A DNA stretch of 58,993 nucleotides from an uncultured Christiangramia sp. (lineage in GTDB: Bacteria; Bacteroidota; Bacteroidia; Flavobacteriales; Flavobacteriaceae). The notes under the pieces were generated by a model. It was given only the letters and a program-made list of their open reading frames with translations, did no database searches and was not told the DNA's origin. Where the stretch lies: positions 1-58,993 of the forward strand of contig NZ_CAJWRQ010000003.1 in the NCBI RefSeq assembly GCF_913046405.1. Direction: 5' to 3'. How positions within the stretch are numbered: the first letter of the stretch is position 1; the number at the start of each line of letters is the position of its first letter. The translations under genes were made by a program, and so were the position numbers. This document shows positions 29,199 to 38,978 of the stretch, one piece after another.

Positions 29199-30546
29199 TG
29201 TCTAAGAAATCCTTGAATTTCTCTGCCCATTTATCAAAGATGCTTTTTCGAGCTACCTTATTGGAAGAGGGCTCTTCCCTGTAAGTATCATACTCATCAT
29301 CGTCCTCATCATGATTTTGCTCATCAACCTCATCTTCTACCATTTGGTTTTTAGAGAGCACAACTTCCTCCTGATACTTGTTATTCCCTTTTTCAAGGCT
29401 ATTCATTACCAAACCAACTGCCGTAGCATATACCGGACTGGTGGTTTCTGAATCGTTATTCCCGGCCAGATGTTCGTTAGGATACCCTATTCTGGTATCC
29501 ATTCCCGTAATATATTCTACCAGTTGCTTAAGATGCTTCAATTGAGCACCACCTCCGGTAAGAACGATTCCTGCGATCAATTTTTTCTTTTGCTCATCGT
29601 GACCGTAATTCTTGATCTCCAGGTAAACCTGGTCGATGATCTCTACTACTCGTGCGTGGATGATCTTGGAGAGATTCTTCAAAGTGATCTCCTTCGGCTC
29701 TCTTCCACGTAAACCTGGGATGGAAACGATCTCATTATCCTTGTTTTCACCTGGCCAGGCAGATCCAAATTTGATCTTCAGTAATTCTGCCTGTTTTTCA
29801 ATGATTGAACATCCTTCCTTAATGTCTTCAGTAATCACATTTCCACCAAAAGGAATTACCGCAGTATGCCTAATGATACCATCTTTAAAAATTGCAAGAT
29901 CTGTAGTACCACCTCCTATATCGATAAGTGCCACACCTGCCTCTTTCTCCTCCTGACTAAGAACTGCGTTAGCTGAAGCTAGAGGTTCCAGCGTGACTGC
30001 TGAAAGTTCCAGTCCGGCGCTTTTCACGCATCGACCAATATTTCTTATGGAAGAAACCTGTCCTACAACTACATGAAAGTTAGCTTCCAGTCTTCCACCG
30101 TACATCCCGATAGGTTCTTTGATCTCCGCCTGTCCGTCTACTTTAAATTCCTGCGGAAGGACATGAATAATCTCTTCTCCCGGTAACATTACCAGTTTAT
30201 GGACCTGGTTGCACAACGTATGAATGTCTTCAGAATCTATGACCTCATCAGGATTTTGCCTGGTGATATAGTCACTATGCTGAAGGCTTCGAATATGCTG
30301 TCCCGCAATTCCAACTACCACTTCACTGATCTTTAAACCGCTATCGGCTTCTGCTTCCTGTATTGCCTGCTGGATAGACTGGATCGTCTGGGTGATATTA
30401 TTCACCACTCCACGATGTACGCCCAGGGATTTGGATTTTCCTATGCCTACGATCTCTACTTTTCCATACTCATTCTTGCGGCCGATCATAGCCACAATCT
30501 TGGTAGTTCCAATATCTAATCCTACTGCAATATCGTTCTGTTCCAT
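29188..30546 (-). CDS. ftsA: cell division protein FtsA
   Basis: Actin-like protein that tethers FtsZ to the membrane. The 452-aa protein has the phosphate-1 motif VGLDIGTTKIVAMIG, phosphate-2 ALIDIGGGTTDLAIF and the adenosine motif IVLTGGGAQLKHL. After an acidic stretch (about 409-430) the end forms an amphipathic helix (SIFDKWAEKFKDFLDNAE), the membrane-targeting sequence. Its end overlaps the possible ftsZ start by 11 bases; three bases separate it from ftsQ. Confidence 0.97.
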   Translation of the reverse strand: MEQNDIAVGLDIGTTKIVAMIGRKNEYGKVEIVGIGKSKSLGVHRGVVNNITQTIQSIQQAIQEAEADSGLKISEVVVGIAGQHIRSLQHSDYITRQNPDEVIDSEDIHTLCNQVHKLVMLPGEEIIHVLPQEFKVDGQAEIKEPIGMYGGRLEANFHVVVGQVSSIRNIGRCVKSAGLELSAVTLEPLASANAVLSQEEKEAGVALIDIGGGTTDLAIFKDGIIRHTAVIPFGGNVITEDIKEGCSIIEKQAELLKIKFGSAWPGENKDNEIVSIPGLRGREPKEITLKNLSKIIHARVVEIIDQVYLEIKNYGHDEQKKKLIAGIVLTGGGAQLKHLKQLVEYITGMDTRIGYPNEHLAGNNDSETTSPVYATAVGLVMNSLEKGNNKYQEEVVLSKNQMVEDEVDEQNHDEDDDEYDTYREEPSSNKVARKSIFDKWAEKFKDFLDNAE

Positions 30547-30549
30547 AAA

Positions 30550-31266
30550 CTATTTTTTCGTGCACACAACCTGATCTCCAAATTGTAGGTTCACTTTTTT
30601 GTAGGTATTTAATTTCTTATCCTTCGTAGCCTTTTTGTAAAAGGCCTTAAAATTGTTAAACTTGAGATCTATCTTTGTAGTATCTCCAAAATAAACTTGA
30701 AAATCATTCTCTCTAAGTTCTAAAGCATAGGCTTCAGCATTTAAACGAGTAATTCCCGTTATATGTTTCCTCAGAAAATCATCATTCTGAACATAACTTA
30801 CGATCCCGTAAACTTCAGCTACAGTACTTCCATCAAAACCAAACATTAGCGGCACTCTAGCCGAGTAATATTCTGATAATGGCATGATCTCTCCATTTCT
30901 ATCCAGGTAAAATGAAGAATTTCCAGCTACCCTGCCTATTGGCTTTCTCTGACTTACGGTCGCTTTCAGTTTTCCGTCGAGTGTTAGAAATACTTCTGCA
31001 TTTTCAATCATGTCATGATCGTTAAGCATAGCTTCCACTCTATTCAAATCTAAAGTTTCTTTATCTATGCTCGAGACACTGTCATTAGATTGTATTAACA
31101 ATTTATTAACCACTTCCTCAGTCACATAGAGGTTCTCCGTCTCGGTAAAACTAACCTTGATATCGGTTAATTTTCTGTTCTTATGGCGATGTTCTGCAAA
31201 ACCATAAAGTCCTCCTATTAGCAGGATTAAAATTAGAGGCTGTATAAACTTCAGACTACGCTTCAT
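30550..31266 (-). CDS. ftsQ: cell division protein FtsQ
   Basis: Bitopic divisome protein linking early and late components. With ATG 31266 the product is 238 aa: a basic start (MKRSLKF), one transmembrane helix (IQPLILILLIGGLYGFA), a POTRA-like region (KVSFTETENLYVTEEVVNKLL), then the FtsQ beta domain. An in-frame ATG at 31299 would lengthen the overlap with murC from 11 to 44 bases, so I prefer 31266. Position between murC and ftsA is the standard dcw position. Confidence 0.88.
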   Translation of the reverse strand: MKRSLKFIQPLILILLIGGLYGFAEHRHKNRKLTDIKVSFTETENLYVTEEVVNKLLIQSNDSVSSIDKETLDLNRVEAMLNDHDMIENAEVFLTLDGKLKATVSQRKPIGRVAGNSSFYLDRNGEIMPLSEYYSARVPLMFGFDGSTVAEVYGIVSYVQNDDFLRKHITGITRLNAEAYALELRENDFQVYFGDTTKIDLKFNNFKAFYKKATKDKKLNTYKKVNLQFGDQVVCTKK

Positions 31267-32614
31267 TCTGTAAGGCTTTTTGAACAGATTCAACTTCATC
31301 TCCTATATCACCAGCACCCATCATCACTACAACATCTGCATATTCAGACCTTATAGATTCAATAAGAGCATGTTTGCTAACAAGTCTCTTGTAATCATTT
31401 TCTATTTGTTCCAGTAACCAGGCTGAAGTGATGCCATCGATTGGGGTTTCTCGCGCAGGATAAATATCCATGAGAAAGACCTTATCAAATTCTGAAAGGC
31501 TGGAGGCAAAATCTTCAGCGAAGTCACGGGTACGGCTAAACAAGTGGGGTTGAAAAACCGCAAGAACAATTTTGTCTGGGTACATTGCACGAACCGCCTG
31601 ATGTACTGCAGAAATCTCTGTAGGATGATGAGCATAGTCATCAATTAGCACCAGTTTATCGGTTTTAATCTTATAATTGAATCTACGCCTTACACCTTTG
31701 AAAGAATATAAAGCCCTGGCTAGATCGATGGTTGGGGATCCGTATTCGATCGCCATCGCCAGGGCTGTTATAGCATTCAGCAAATTGTGATTGCCGGGTA
31801 GATTAAATCTTAAATTTTCTATAGTTTGAGAAGGAGTCTTTAGATCAAAGACATAAGTACCATTCTCAATTTTTACGTTCTTAGCTGAATAATCACTCGC
31901 ATCATTTATGCCAAGTGTCTTTCCACTTAGAGATAATTTGTTATTTACGAATAAAGTGCCGTTTTCAGGTATTTTTGCAGCAAACTCCTTAAACGATTTT
32001 TCCAGTTCTTCTTTACTTCCGTATATATCAAGATGATCTGCATCCATAGAGGTGATAGCCGCAATGTTGGGAGAAAGCCTAAGAAATGAACGATCAAACT
32101 CATCTGCTTCTACTACTACAACCTCATCGCCCTGCATGATCAGGTTTGACTGAATATCTTCACTAATACCACCCAGGAATGCAGTTACTTTCGCGCCAGT
32201 TTCTTTAAGCAAATGACCTAAAATAGCGGTTGTGGTAGTTTTTCCGTGAGTACCGGCAACGGCCAGGCAGTATTTATTAACGGTAACCATTCCTAGTAAT
32301 TCAGATCTTTTAACGACCTCAAATCCTTCCTGTTGAAAATAATTAAACTGTTTATGACCTTTTGGAACTGCAGGAGTATACACCACGAGGCTGTTTTCCA
32401 CATCCTCTAAAATATTCTGTGGAATAGTCTCAACCTCATCTCCATAACTAATATTAATTCCTTCCTTCTCCAGTTCTGCCGTAAGTTTCGAAGGTGTACG
32501 ATCGTAACCACAAACCTTAGAGCCCTTCGCCTGAAAATATCTGGCGAGCGCACTCATCCCAATTCCACCGACACCGATGAAATAAAAATGTTCTATGTGA
32601 TCAGGGTTCTTCAT
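31256..32614 (-). CDS. murC: UDP-N-acetylmuramate--L-alanine ligase
   Basis: Adds L-alanine to UDP-MurNAc, the first stem-peptide step, in the cytoplasm. The 452-aa protein has the N-terminal nucleotide motif GVGGIGMSALAR, the ATP site VAGTHGKTTTTA, the EADEFDRSFL catalytic stretch, HLDIYGS, and the C-terminal domain VLIDDYAHHPTEI and FQPHLFSRTRDF. All motifs are intact. Start overlaps the murG stop by one base (TAATG). Confidence 0.98.
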   Translation of the reverse strand: MKNPDHIEHFYFIGVGGIGMSALARYFQAKGSKVCGYDRTPSKLTAELEKEGINISYGDEVETIPQNILEDVENSLVVYTPAVPKGHKQFNYFQQEGFEVVKRSELLGMVTVNKYCLAVAGTHGKTTTTAILGHLLKETGAKVTAFLGGISEDIQSNLIMQGDEVVVVEADEFDRSFLRLSPNIAAITSMDADHLDIYGSKEELEKSFKEFAAKIPENGTLFVNNKLSLSGKTLGINDASDYSAKNVKIENGTYVFDLKTPSQTIENLRFNLPGNHNLLNAITALAMAIEYGSPTIDLARALYSFKGVRRRFNYKIKTDKLVLIDDYAHHPTEISAVHQAVRAMYPDKIVLAVFQPHLFSRTRDFAEDFASSLSEFDKVFLMDIYPARETPIDGITSAWLLEQIENDYKRLVSKHALIESIRSEYADVVVMMGAGDIGDEVESVQKALQNEA

Positions 32615-33711
32615 TAGTTTCTTTCTACCAGCTTTTCTACTTCGTCGACAATATCTGATGTTGCGTTAGGCAGCGCCAGTTGTTTTATATTTCTTGAAAA
32701 TCTTTCCAGTCTTCTTTCATCCTTTAAAAAACTGAAAAAGCATGGGTCAAATTTTGCTGTAAGTTCATCTTCAGTAATCATCAATGCCGCATCATGATCT
32801 GTTACCGCCATGGCATTTTTCGCCTGATGATTTTCAGCAACATTAGGGGAAGGGATAAATAACACCGGTTTTCCTACTACGCATAATTCTGAAACGCTTC
32901 CAGCTCCAGCTCTTGAGATGATCACATCTGCAGCTGCATAGGCAAGGTCCATACGATTGATATATTCCTTCGCCACGATAGCTTCTGAAGCGTACTTTTT
33001 ATAATCTGAATAATACAATTTCCCAATTTGCCAGATCAATTGTACATTTTCCTGTTCGAACCTTTTCAAATAGGTTTCAATAAGTTTATTGATCCTTCTT
33101 GCTCCCAGGCTTCCGCCTAAAATTAGTACTGTTTTCTTTCCAGTCTTCAGTTTAAAATATTCCTGAGCTTCCTGCCTGAGTGTATTTACCTTAAGCAAAT
33201 CTTGTCTAACCGGGTTCCCAGTAATGACAGTTTTTTCCGCAGGGAAATAATCTTTTACATTTTTATAGGCAGCACAGATAACACTTGCGTTCTTGGCTAG
33301 TATTTTATTTGTGATACCTGGAAGACTATTCTGTTCCTGCACCAGCGTTGGAATATTTCTGGAGATCGCTACACGCAGTAATGGTCCGCTGGCAAATCCA
33401 CCCGTACCAACGACTACATCTGGCTTAAATCTCTTTACAATCTTTCTCGATTTTGAGATACTACTAATTAACTTAAAAGGAAAAGATAAATTTCTTAGAC
33501 TTAAGGAACGATCGATCCCTGTGATCCACAGACCTTCTATCTTATAACCAGCCTGAGGCACCTTCTCCATTTCCATGCGGTTCTTCGCACCTACGAACAA
33601 TATCTCAGCTTCTGGATGACGACTTTTTATCTCATCTGCAATAGCGATCGCAGGATAGATATGCCCACCTGTTCCGCCACCTGATAATATAACTCGCATG
33701 TTCTTCTTCAT
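32614..33711 (-). CDS. murG: UDP-GlcNAc transferase MurG (lipid II synthesis)
   Basis: Adds GlcNAc to lipid I on the inner face of the membrane. The 365-aa GT-B glycosyltransferase has the N-terminal G-loop [33 protein letters not shown], and the C-terminal [10 protein letters not shown] and [12 protein letters not shown] motifs for UDP-GlcNAc. ATG 33711 overlaps the ftsW stop (ATGA); a second ATG at 33699 is also possible. Confidence 0.97.
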   Translation of the reverse strand: MKKNMRVILSGGGTGGHIYPAIAIADEIKSRHPEAEILFVGAKNRMEMEKVPQAGYKIEGLWITGIDRSLSLRNLSFPFKLISSISKSRKIVKRFKPDVVVGTGGFASGPLLRVAISRNIPTLVQEQNSLPGITNKILAKNASVICAAYKNVKDYFPAEKTVITGNPVRQDLLKVNTLRQEAQEYFKLKTGKKTVLILGGSLGARRINKLIETYLKRFEQENVQLIWQIGKLYYSDYKKYASEAIVAKEYINRMDLAYAAADVIISRAGAGSVSELCVVGKPVLFIPSPNVAENHQAKNAMAVTDHDAALMITEDELTAKFDPCFFSFLKDERRLERFSRNIKQLALPNATSDIVDEVEKLVERN

Positions 33712-34916
33712 ATCGCTTCGCTCAAAATATCCAGAGGATTCTCTTCCTCGCCATTCAGGCTCTCATTTTCAAATTCTTTAATCTCTTCTCTTCTTGCACT
33801 TACACTCAGTATAATTCCAAGTGCGATGCAGGTCATCCAGATGGACGTTCCCCCACTACTTACCAGTGGCAAGGTTTGTCCTGTTACCGGAAATAATTCC
33901 ACCGCGACACCCATGTTGATAAGCGCCTGGAAAACTATAGGCAATCCTACGCCCATTACCACCAGTTTACCAAATATGCTACTTGCTTTGGTTGCAACAA
34001 TGACAATCCTGAATAACAGAAGCAAATAAGCCAGCATTACTCCAAAAGCTCCTATTAACCCCATTTCCTCCACGATGATCGCGTAAATGAAATCTGAAGA
34101 AGATTGTGGTAAAAAATTTCTTTGTACACTTTTACCAATTCCAGTTCCTGTAATACCACCCTGAGCGATCGCAATCTTAGCCTTCTCGACCTGGTATTGC
34201 TCATCTGCTTCCTCTCCATCGAAAAAGGTTTCAATTCGGCTTGACCAGGTATCGATCCTGTTTGGTAATAAACCTGGAAATGCTTTAGCTGTTAGCACAA
34301 AAATTCCCAGCATTACAATGCCGACACCAACGATGGCTGATAGGTATTTGATAGGATAACCTCCTAAGAACATCAGTATCAGCGTCATGACAAAAATGAT
34401 CGCCGTTGTGGAGAAATTGGCCGGCAAAATTAGCACTAATACGGCGAAAACAGGCGCCCATAGCGGAATTATTGTCTCCTTAAATGTTACTTTTTTCTCG
34501 GTGATCTTAGAGAGATATCTTGCTACATAAACCATCAATACGACCGAAGCCAGAGTTGAAGACTGGAAGGATACATTTAATACCGGAATACGTATCCATC
34601 TACTGGCATAGGCACCATCAATAGTGGTCCCCTGGGCGATTGTAAAAATCAGCAAAACAATTACTATGGGGAGTAGCAAAATACTTATTCCCCGAAAGTA
34701 ATGATAAGGTATTTTATGTACTGCGAATAACAGGCAAAAACCAAGAAGCAAGTGAAAAAAGTGCATGATAAGAAATCCGGTAGTACTACCATCTCCGTGG
34801 AGATAGGCCAGGTTACTACTGGCGCTGTACACCGGCAAAAAGGAAAAGATCGCCAGCAAAGCTGCTACCGCCCAGATCACTTTATCACCTTTTAAATTTG
34901 CAAATACGTTGCTCAT
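33708..34916 (-). CDS. ftsW: SEDS-family peptidoglycan glycosyltransferase FtsW
   Basis: Polymerises lipid II at the septum together with its cognate PBP (FtsI here). The 402-aa protein has about ten transmembrane helices, with SEDS motifs such as [21 protein letters not shown] (periplasmic loop), [25 protein letters not shown] and [14 protein letters not shown] use ATG 34916; the four extra residues from a TTG at 34928 are not needed. Confidence 0.95.
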   Translation of the reverse strand: MSNVFANLKGDKVIWAVAALLAIFSFLPVYSASSNLAYLHGDGSTTGFLIMHFFHLLLGFCLLFAVHKIPYHYFRGISILLLPIVIVLLIFTIAQGTTIDGAYASRWIRIPVLNVSFQSSTLASVVLMVYVARYLSKITEKKVTFKETIIPLWAPVFAVLVLILPANFSTTAIIFVMTLILMFLGGYPIKYLSAIVGVGIVMLGIFVLTAKAFPGLLPNRIDTWSSRIETFFDGEEADEQYQVEKAKIAIAQGGITGTGIGKSVQRNFLPQSSSDFIYAIIVEEMGLIGAFGVMLAYLLLLFRIVIVATKASSIFGKLVVMGVGLPIVFQALINMGVAVELFPVTGQTLPLVSSGGTSIWMTCIALGIILSVSARREEIKEFENESLNGEEENPLDILSEAI

Positions 34917-34943
34917 TATCCTATTCAATAATTTTATTAATTC

Positions 34944-36278
34944 TTATAGATTACGAACGGCATTCTTAAACTGTCTGCCTCTATCCTCATAATTTTCGAA
35001 TAGATCGAAACTCGCACATGCCGGAGACAATAACACATTATCACCTTTATCTGCTAATCTGTAAGCCATTTTAACGGCCTCATCCATAGACCCGGTTTCT
35101 ACAAGGTTCTCCACGATATTTCCAAAAGCTCTTTTGATTTTCTCATTGTCAACTCCTAAACATATGATCGCCTTTACTTTTTCATTCACTAAAGGAAGTA
35201 GATCATCATAAACATTGCCTTTATCCACACCTCCAAGGATCCATACTGTTTCAGATTCCATACTTTCTAATGCGTAATAAGTTGCATTTACATTGGTCGC
35301 TTTGGAATCGTTGATATACATCACATTGTTGATCTTTAGCACCTTTTCAAGACGATGTTCCACACCCTGAAAATTAGCCATGCTTTCTCTTATGGTTTGC
35401 TTTCTAATTCTAAGCAACTGAGAAACGGTGGCCGCAGCCATTGCATTCTTGGTGTTGTGTTTGCCCTGTAGGGATATATCTGATGTTGACATAGTAAACT
35501 CGGTATTATTTATTTTTATAACAATGTTTGTATCTTCTAAGTAAGCGCCTTTTTCAAGTTTCTTTTCCATCGAAAATGGCAACTTTTGTGCTATCACAGG
35601 ATTTTTCTCAAGCCATTCTGTGATCACTGGATCATCTGCATCGTAGATGAAATAATCTTCGGCTGTTTGATTCTTTGTTATTCTGAATTTTGATTCTATA
35701 TAATTTTCAAATTTGTAATCATAGCGATCTAAATGATCTGGCGTAATGTTGGTCAAAATGGCTATATGCGGTTTGAAATCTTCGATTCCATCCAGTTGAA
35801 AACTGGATAATTCCAGAACAAACCAATTATGCTTATTTTCAGCAACCATTTTCGCATAGCTGTTTCCAATATTTCCACCCATTCCTGAATTTACCTCGCC
35901 GTTCTTCAGTAAATGCTGTATCAGGTTGGTCACCGTTGTTTTACCGTTGCTTCCTGTAATTCCAATTACCGGAGTTTCAGAAAACCAGGAAGCGAATTCA
36001 ATTTCTGAGATAACAGGAATATCGTTCTTCCGAAGTTTTACAACAAGTGCAGCAGTTTCTGGAATACCAGGGCTTTTCATCACCACATTTGCATTCAGAA
36101 TCTTTTCTTCCGAATGTTTCTCATCTTCCCAATCTATTTCCAGTTTTGTAAGAACATCACGGTACTTATCCTTGATCCTTCCTTTATCTGAAAGAAAAAC
36201 CTCGTAGCCCTTCTCTTTCCCGAGAATTGCCGTACCAACTCCACTTTCTCCACCTCCTAATATGACCAGTCTTTCCAT
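34944..36278 (-). CDS. murD: UDP-N-acetylmuramoyl-L-alanine--D-glutamate ligase
   Basis: Adds D-Glu to UDP-MurNAc-L-Ala. The 444-aa Mur ligase starts with LVILGGGESGVGTAIL, has the ATP site GITGSNGKTTVTN, the FVLELSSFQLDGI catalytic segment, NITPDHLDRY, and the C-terminal domain with VEHRLEKV, NDSKATN and the SPACASFDLFENYEDRG motif typical of MurD. The mraY stop ends one base before its ATG. Confidence 0.98.
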   Translation of the reverse strand: MERLVILGGGESGVGTAILGKEKGYEVFLSDKGRIKDKYRDVLTKLEIDWEDEKHSEEKILNANVVMKSPGIPETAALVVKLRKNDIPVISEIEFASWFSETPVIGITGSNGKTTVTNLIQHLLKNGEVNSGMGGNIGNSYAKMVAENKHNWFVLELSSFQLDGIEDFKPHIAILTNITPDHLDRYDYKFENYIESKFRITKNQTAEDYFIYDADDPVITEWLEKNPVIAQKLPFSMEKKLEKGAYLEDTNIVIKINNTEFTMSTSDISLQGKHNTKNAMAAATVSQLLRIRKQTIRESMANFQGVEHRLEKVLKINNVMYINDSKATNVNATYYALESMESETVWILGGVDKGNVYDDLLPLVNEKVKAIICLGVDNEKIKRAFGNIVENLVETGSMDEAVKMAYRLADKGDNVLLSPACASFDLFENYEDRGRQFKNAVRNL

Positions 36279-36279
36279 C

Positions 36280-37512
36280 CTAGCGTACTTTTAAGGTGAC
36301 GATGGTAAGTATCGCCAGGAAAATTCCGATAATCCAGAATCTTACTACGATCTTACTTTCATGTCTGCCTTTTTTCTGATAATGATGATGAAGAGGGGAC
36401 ATCAAAAATATCCTTCTTCCTTCACCAAATTTTCTCTTAGTCCATTTGAACCAGCCTACCTGTAGTACTACTGAAAGATTTTCCACCAGGAAAATTCCAC
36501 ATAGTAATGGTATTAGTAATTCCTTTCTGGTCGCAATCGCAAGCACTGCGATAATTCCTCCAATGGTTAGACTTCCGGTATCTCCCATAAAAACCTGGGC
36601 TGGATATGTGTTATACCAAAGGAAACCAACTAAAGCACCGGCAAAAGCCGTTATAAAAATGGTCATCTCACCAGACCGTGGGATGTACATGATATTCAGG
36701 TAATCTGAAAATATGATATTACCCGAAACCCAGGCAAAGATTCCCAGGGTTAATACAATAATGGCCGATGATCCAGCGGCGAGTCCATCAATACCATCAG
36801 TAAGGTTCGCACCATTAGACACTGCCGTTACGATAAAGATCACAATAGGAATAAATATCAGCCACGCATAGTTTACAAGATCTGCATCTATCCAGCTTAT
36901 TAAACTGGAGTATTCAAATTCGTTGTCCTTAACAAACGGAATGGTTGTACTGGTATCCTTTACTTCCGGACCCATATCTACAACCTCAGCTCTGGCAATC
37001 ACATTTTCAGTAGGATTCGTGTCTGTAATTACTTCCTTTGTAGTAATCTGCGGATGGAAATACATGGTACATCCTACAATTAGACCAAGTCCAATCTGAC
37101 CTATCACTTTAAAAATTCCCTTTAATCCTTCTTTATCTTTCTTAAATGTCTTGATATAATCATCCAGGAACCCGATCGCTCCCATCCATAGGGTGGTTAT
37201 GATCAACAGGATGACGTAAATATTTTCCAGCTTTGCGAACAACAAAACAGGGATTAGCGTCGCAACTATAATGATTACGCCTCCCATGGTTGGTGTACCT
37301 GCTTTTTCTGTCTGACCCTTTAGCCCAAGATCTCTAACGCTCTCACCTATTTGTTTAGCTCTCAGGTAATTGATAATGTGTTTTCCATAGATCGTAGAAA
37401 TTCCCAGCGATAATATGATCGCCATTGCAGACCTGAACGACAGGAACTCAAATAACTGTGCTCCTGGCAGCTGATATCTATCTTCTAAAAATTTAAACAG
37501 GTAATACAGCAT
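36280..37512 (-). CDS. mraY: phospho-MurNAc-pentapeptide transferase MraY
   Basis: Makes lipid I by transferring phospho-MurNAc-pentapeptide to undecaprenyl phosphate. The 410-aa, ten-helix protein has [11 protein letters not shown], the catalytic-loop [24 protein letters not shown] and the HHHYQKKG motif near the end. Relative to E. coli MraY (360 aa) there is an insertion of roughly 50 residues around residues 160-215, a polar segment between membrane helices that is common in Bacteroidota. Confidence 0.97.
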   Translation of the reverse strand: MLYYLFKFLEDRYQLPGAQLFEFLSFRSAMAIILSLGISTIYGKHIINYLRAKQIGESVRDLGLKGQTEKAGTPTMGGVIIIVATLIPVLLFAKLENIYVILLIITTLWMGAIGFLDDYIKTFKKDKEGLKGIFKVIGQIGLGLIVGCTMYFHPQITTKEVITDTNPTENVIARAEVVDMGPEVKDTSTTIPFVKDNEFEYSSLISWIDADLVNYAWLIFIPIVIFIVTAVSNGANLTDGIDGLAAGSSAIIVLTLGIFAWVSGNIIFSDYLNIMYIPRSGEMTIFITAFAGALVGFLWYNTYPAQVFMGDTGSLTIGGIIAVLAIATRKELLIPLLCGIFLVENLSVVLQVGWFKWTKRKFGEGRRIFLMSPLHHHYQKKGRHESKIVVRFWIIGIFLAILTIVTLKVR

Positions 37513-38978
37513 TATTTATCCAGAGTTTTTAGAAATTCCTTTACAATTTTGAGGTCATCAAAATCAAATCGTTCTCCGTTTACCTCCTGGTAAGTCTCAT
37601 GACCTTTCCCGGCAATTAGTATAATATCGTTGTTTGTAGCCATCTGGCAGGCCGTTCGAATTGCCTGTTTTCGGTTGGTTACGCTCATTATCTTTTTGAA
37701 GTTCTGAGGCTCCACTCCAGATTCCACGTCCTCGATGATCCTATCCGGATCTTCGGTTCTTGGATTATCGCTGGTGAAGATCACTTTGGTGCTTAATGCA
37801 GAAGCAATATGCCCCATTTTTGGTCTCTTAGTACTGTCTCTGTCACCACCACAGCCAACCACCGTAATCAAGTTTTCATTCTTGGTACGAATACTGTTGA
37901 TGGTCTCCAATACATTCTTCAGTGCATCGGGTGTATGTGCGTAGTCAACAATTGCTGTTACCTTTTCTTTTTCTGAAATTATATACTGAAACCTCCCACT
38001 AACCGAACTCAGTTCGCTTATAATTCGAAGTGTTTCCAGGGTTTTTAATCCCAATAATTCCGCAGTGGCATAAATAGCAAGTACATTATAAGCGTTAAAA
38101 GTTCCTATCAGTCTGGACCATAATTCCTGGTCTCTTACTTTCAGAAGCAATCCTGTAAAATTGTTTTCAAGAATCTGAGCCTGGTAATCTGCATAGGATT
38201 TTAAAGCGTAGCTGTATTTCTTCGCTTTTGTATTCTGAAGCATTACATCACCATTCTTATCATCGATATTAGTAAGTGCAAAAGCTGAAGCTGGCAATTC
38301 ATCAAAAAACCTTTTTTTCACATCACGATATTCTGCAAAATCCTTATGGTAATCCAGGTGATCATGCGAGAGGTTCGTGAAAATTCCGCCTTGAAATTTG
38401 AGAGCCGTCGTACGATGCTGATCGATTCCATGTGAACTTACTTCCATAAAGCAGAATTCCACACCGGCATCATTCATATCACTTAGATGTGAATTGATAC
38501 TTATGGAATCTGGAGTCGTTCGAATGGCGGTACGTTCTTCATTTCCAACCATGATTTTCACCGTAGAAAGTAGTCCGCATTTAAATCCAGCTTTGGTAAA
38601 TAAATCATATAGCAAAGTCGCAATGGTCGTTTTCCCATTGGTTCCGGTAACTCCCACCAGTTTTAGGTTTTCTGAAGGATTCTCGTAATAATTAGCTGAA
38701 ATATACGCCAGCGCCCTCTTGGAATCTGCTACTTCAATATAAGTAACACCATTCACCTTTTCCTTCGGAAGCTCCTCACATACAATAGCAAGTGCTCCCT
38801 GATTTTCAGCATTTTTAATATAGTCATGACCGTCACTTAAGCTTCCTCGAATAGCGATGAAAACATCATTTAGAGAAACTTTTCTGGAATCGAAATGAAT
38901 ATCGCGTATGGTCACCCCGGTATCTCCGGAAACCGACTTAATATTTACTTTATAGAGTATGTCTTTTAAAACCTGCAT
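37512..38978 (-). CDS. murE: UDP-MurNAc-tripeptide synthetase (meso-DAP adding)
   Basis: Adds the third amino acid to the stem peptide. The 488-aa Mur ligase has the ATP site [30 protein letters not shown] and [10 protein letters not shown]. The specificity motif DNPR (near residue 403, in [11 protein letters not shown]) indicates meso-diaminopimelate, not lysine. Overlaps the ftsI stop by one base at 38978. Confidence 0.97.
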   Translation of the reverse strand: MQVLKDILYKVNIKSVSGDTGVTIRDIHFDSRKVSLNDVFIAIRGSLSDGHDYIKNAENQGALAIVCEELPKEKVNGVTYIEVADSKRALAYISANYYENPSENLKLVGVTGTNGKTTIATLLYDLFTKAGFKCGLLSTVKIMVGNEERTAIRTTPDSISINSHLSDMNDAGVEFCFMEVSSHGIDQHRTTALKFQGGIFTNLSHDHLDYHKDFAEYRDVKKRFFDELPASAFALTNIDDKNGDVMLQNTKAKKYSYALKSYADYQAQILENNFTGLLLKVRDQELWSRLIGTFNAYNVLAIYATAELLGLKTLETLRIISELSSVSGRFQYIISEKEKVTAIVDYAHTPDALKNVLETINSIRTKNENLITVVGCGGDRDSTKRPKMGHIASALSTKVIFTSDNPRTEDPDRIIEDVESGVEPQNFKKIMSVTNRKQAIRTACQMATNNDIILIAGKGHETYQEVNGERFDFDDLKIVKEFLKTLDK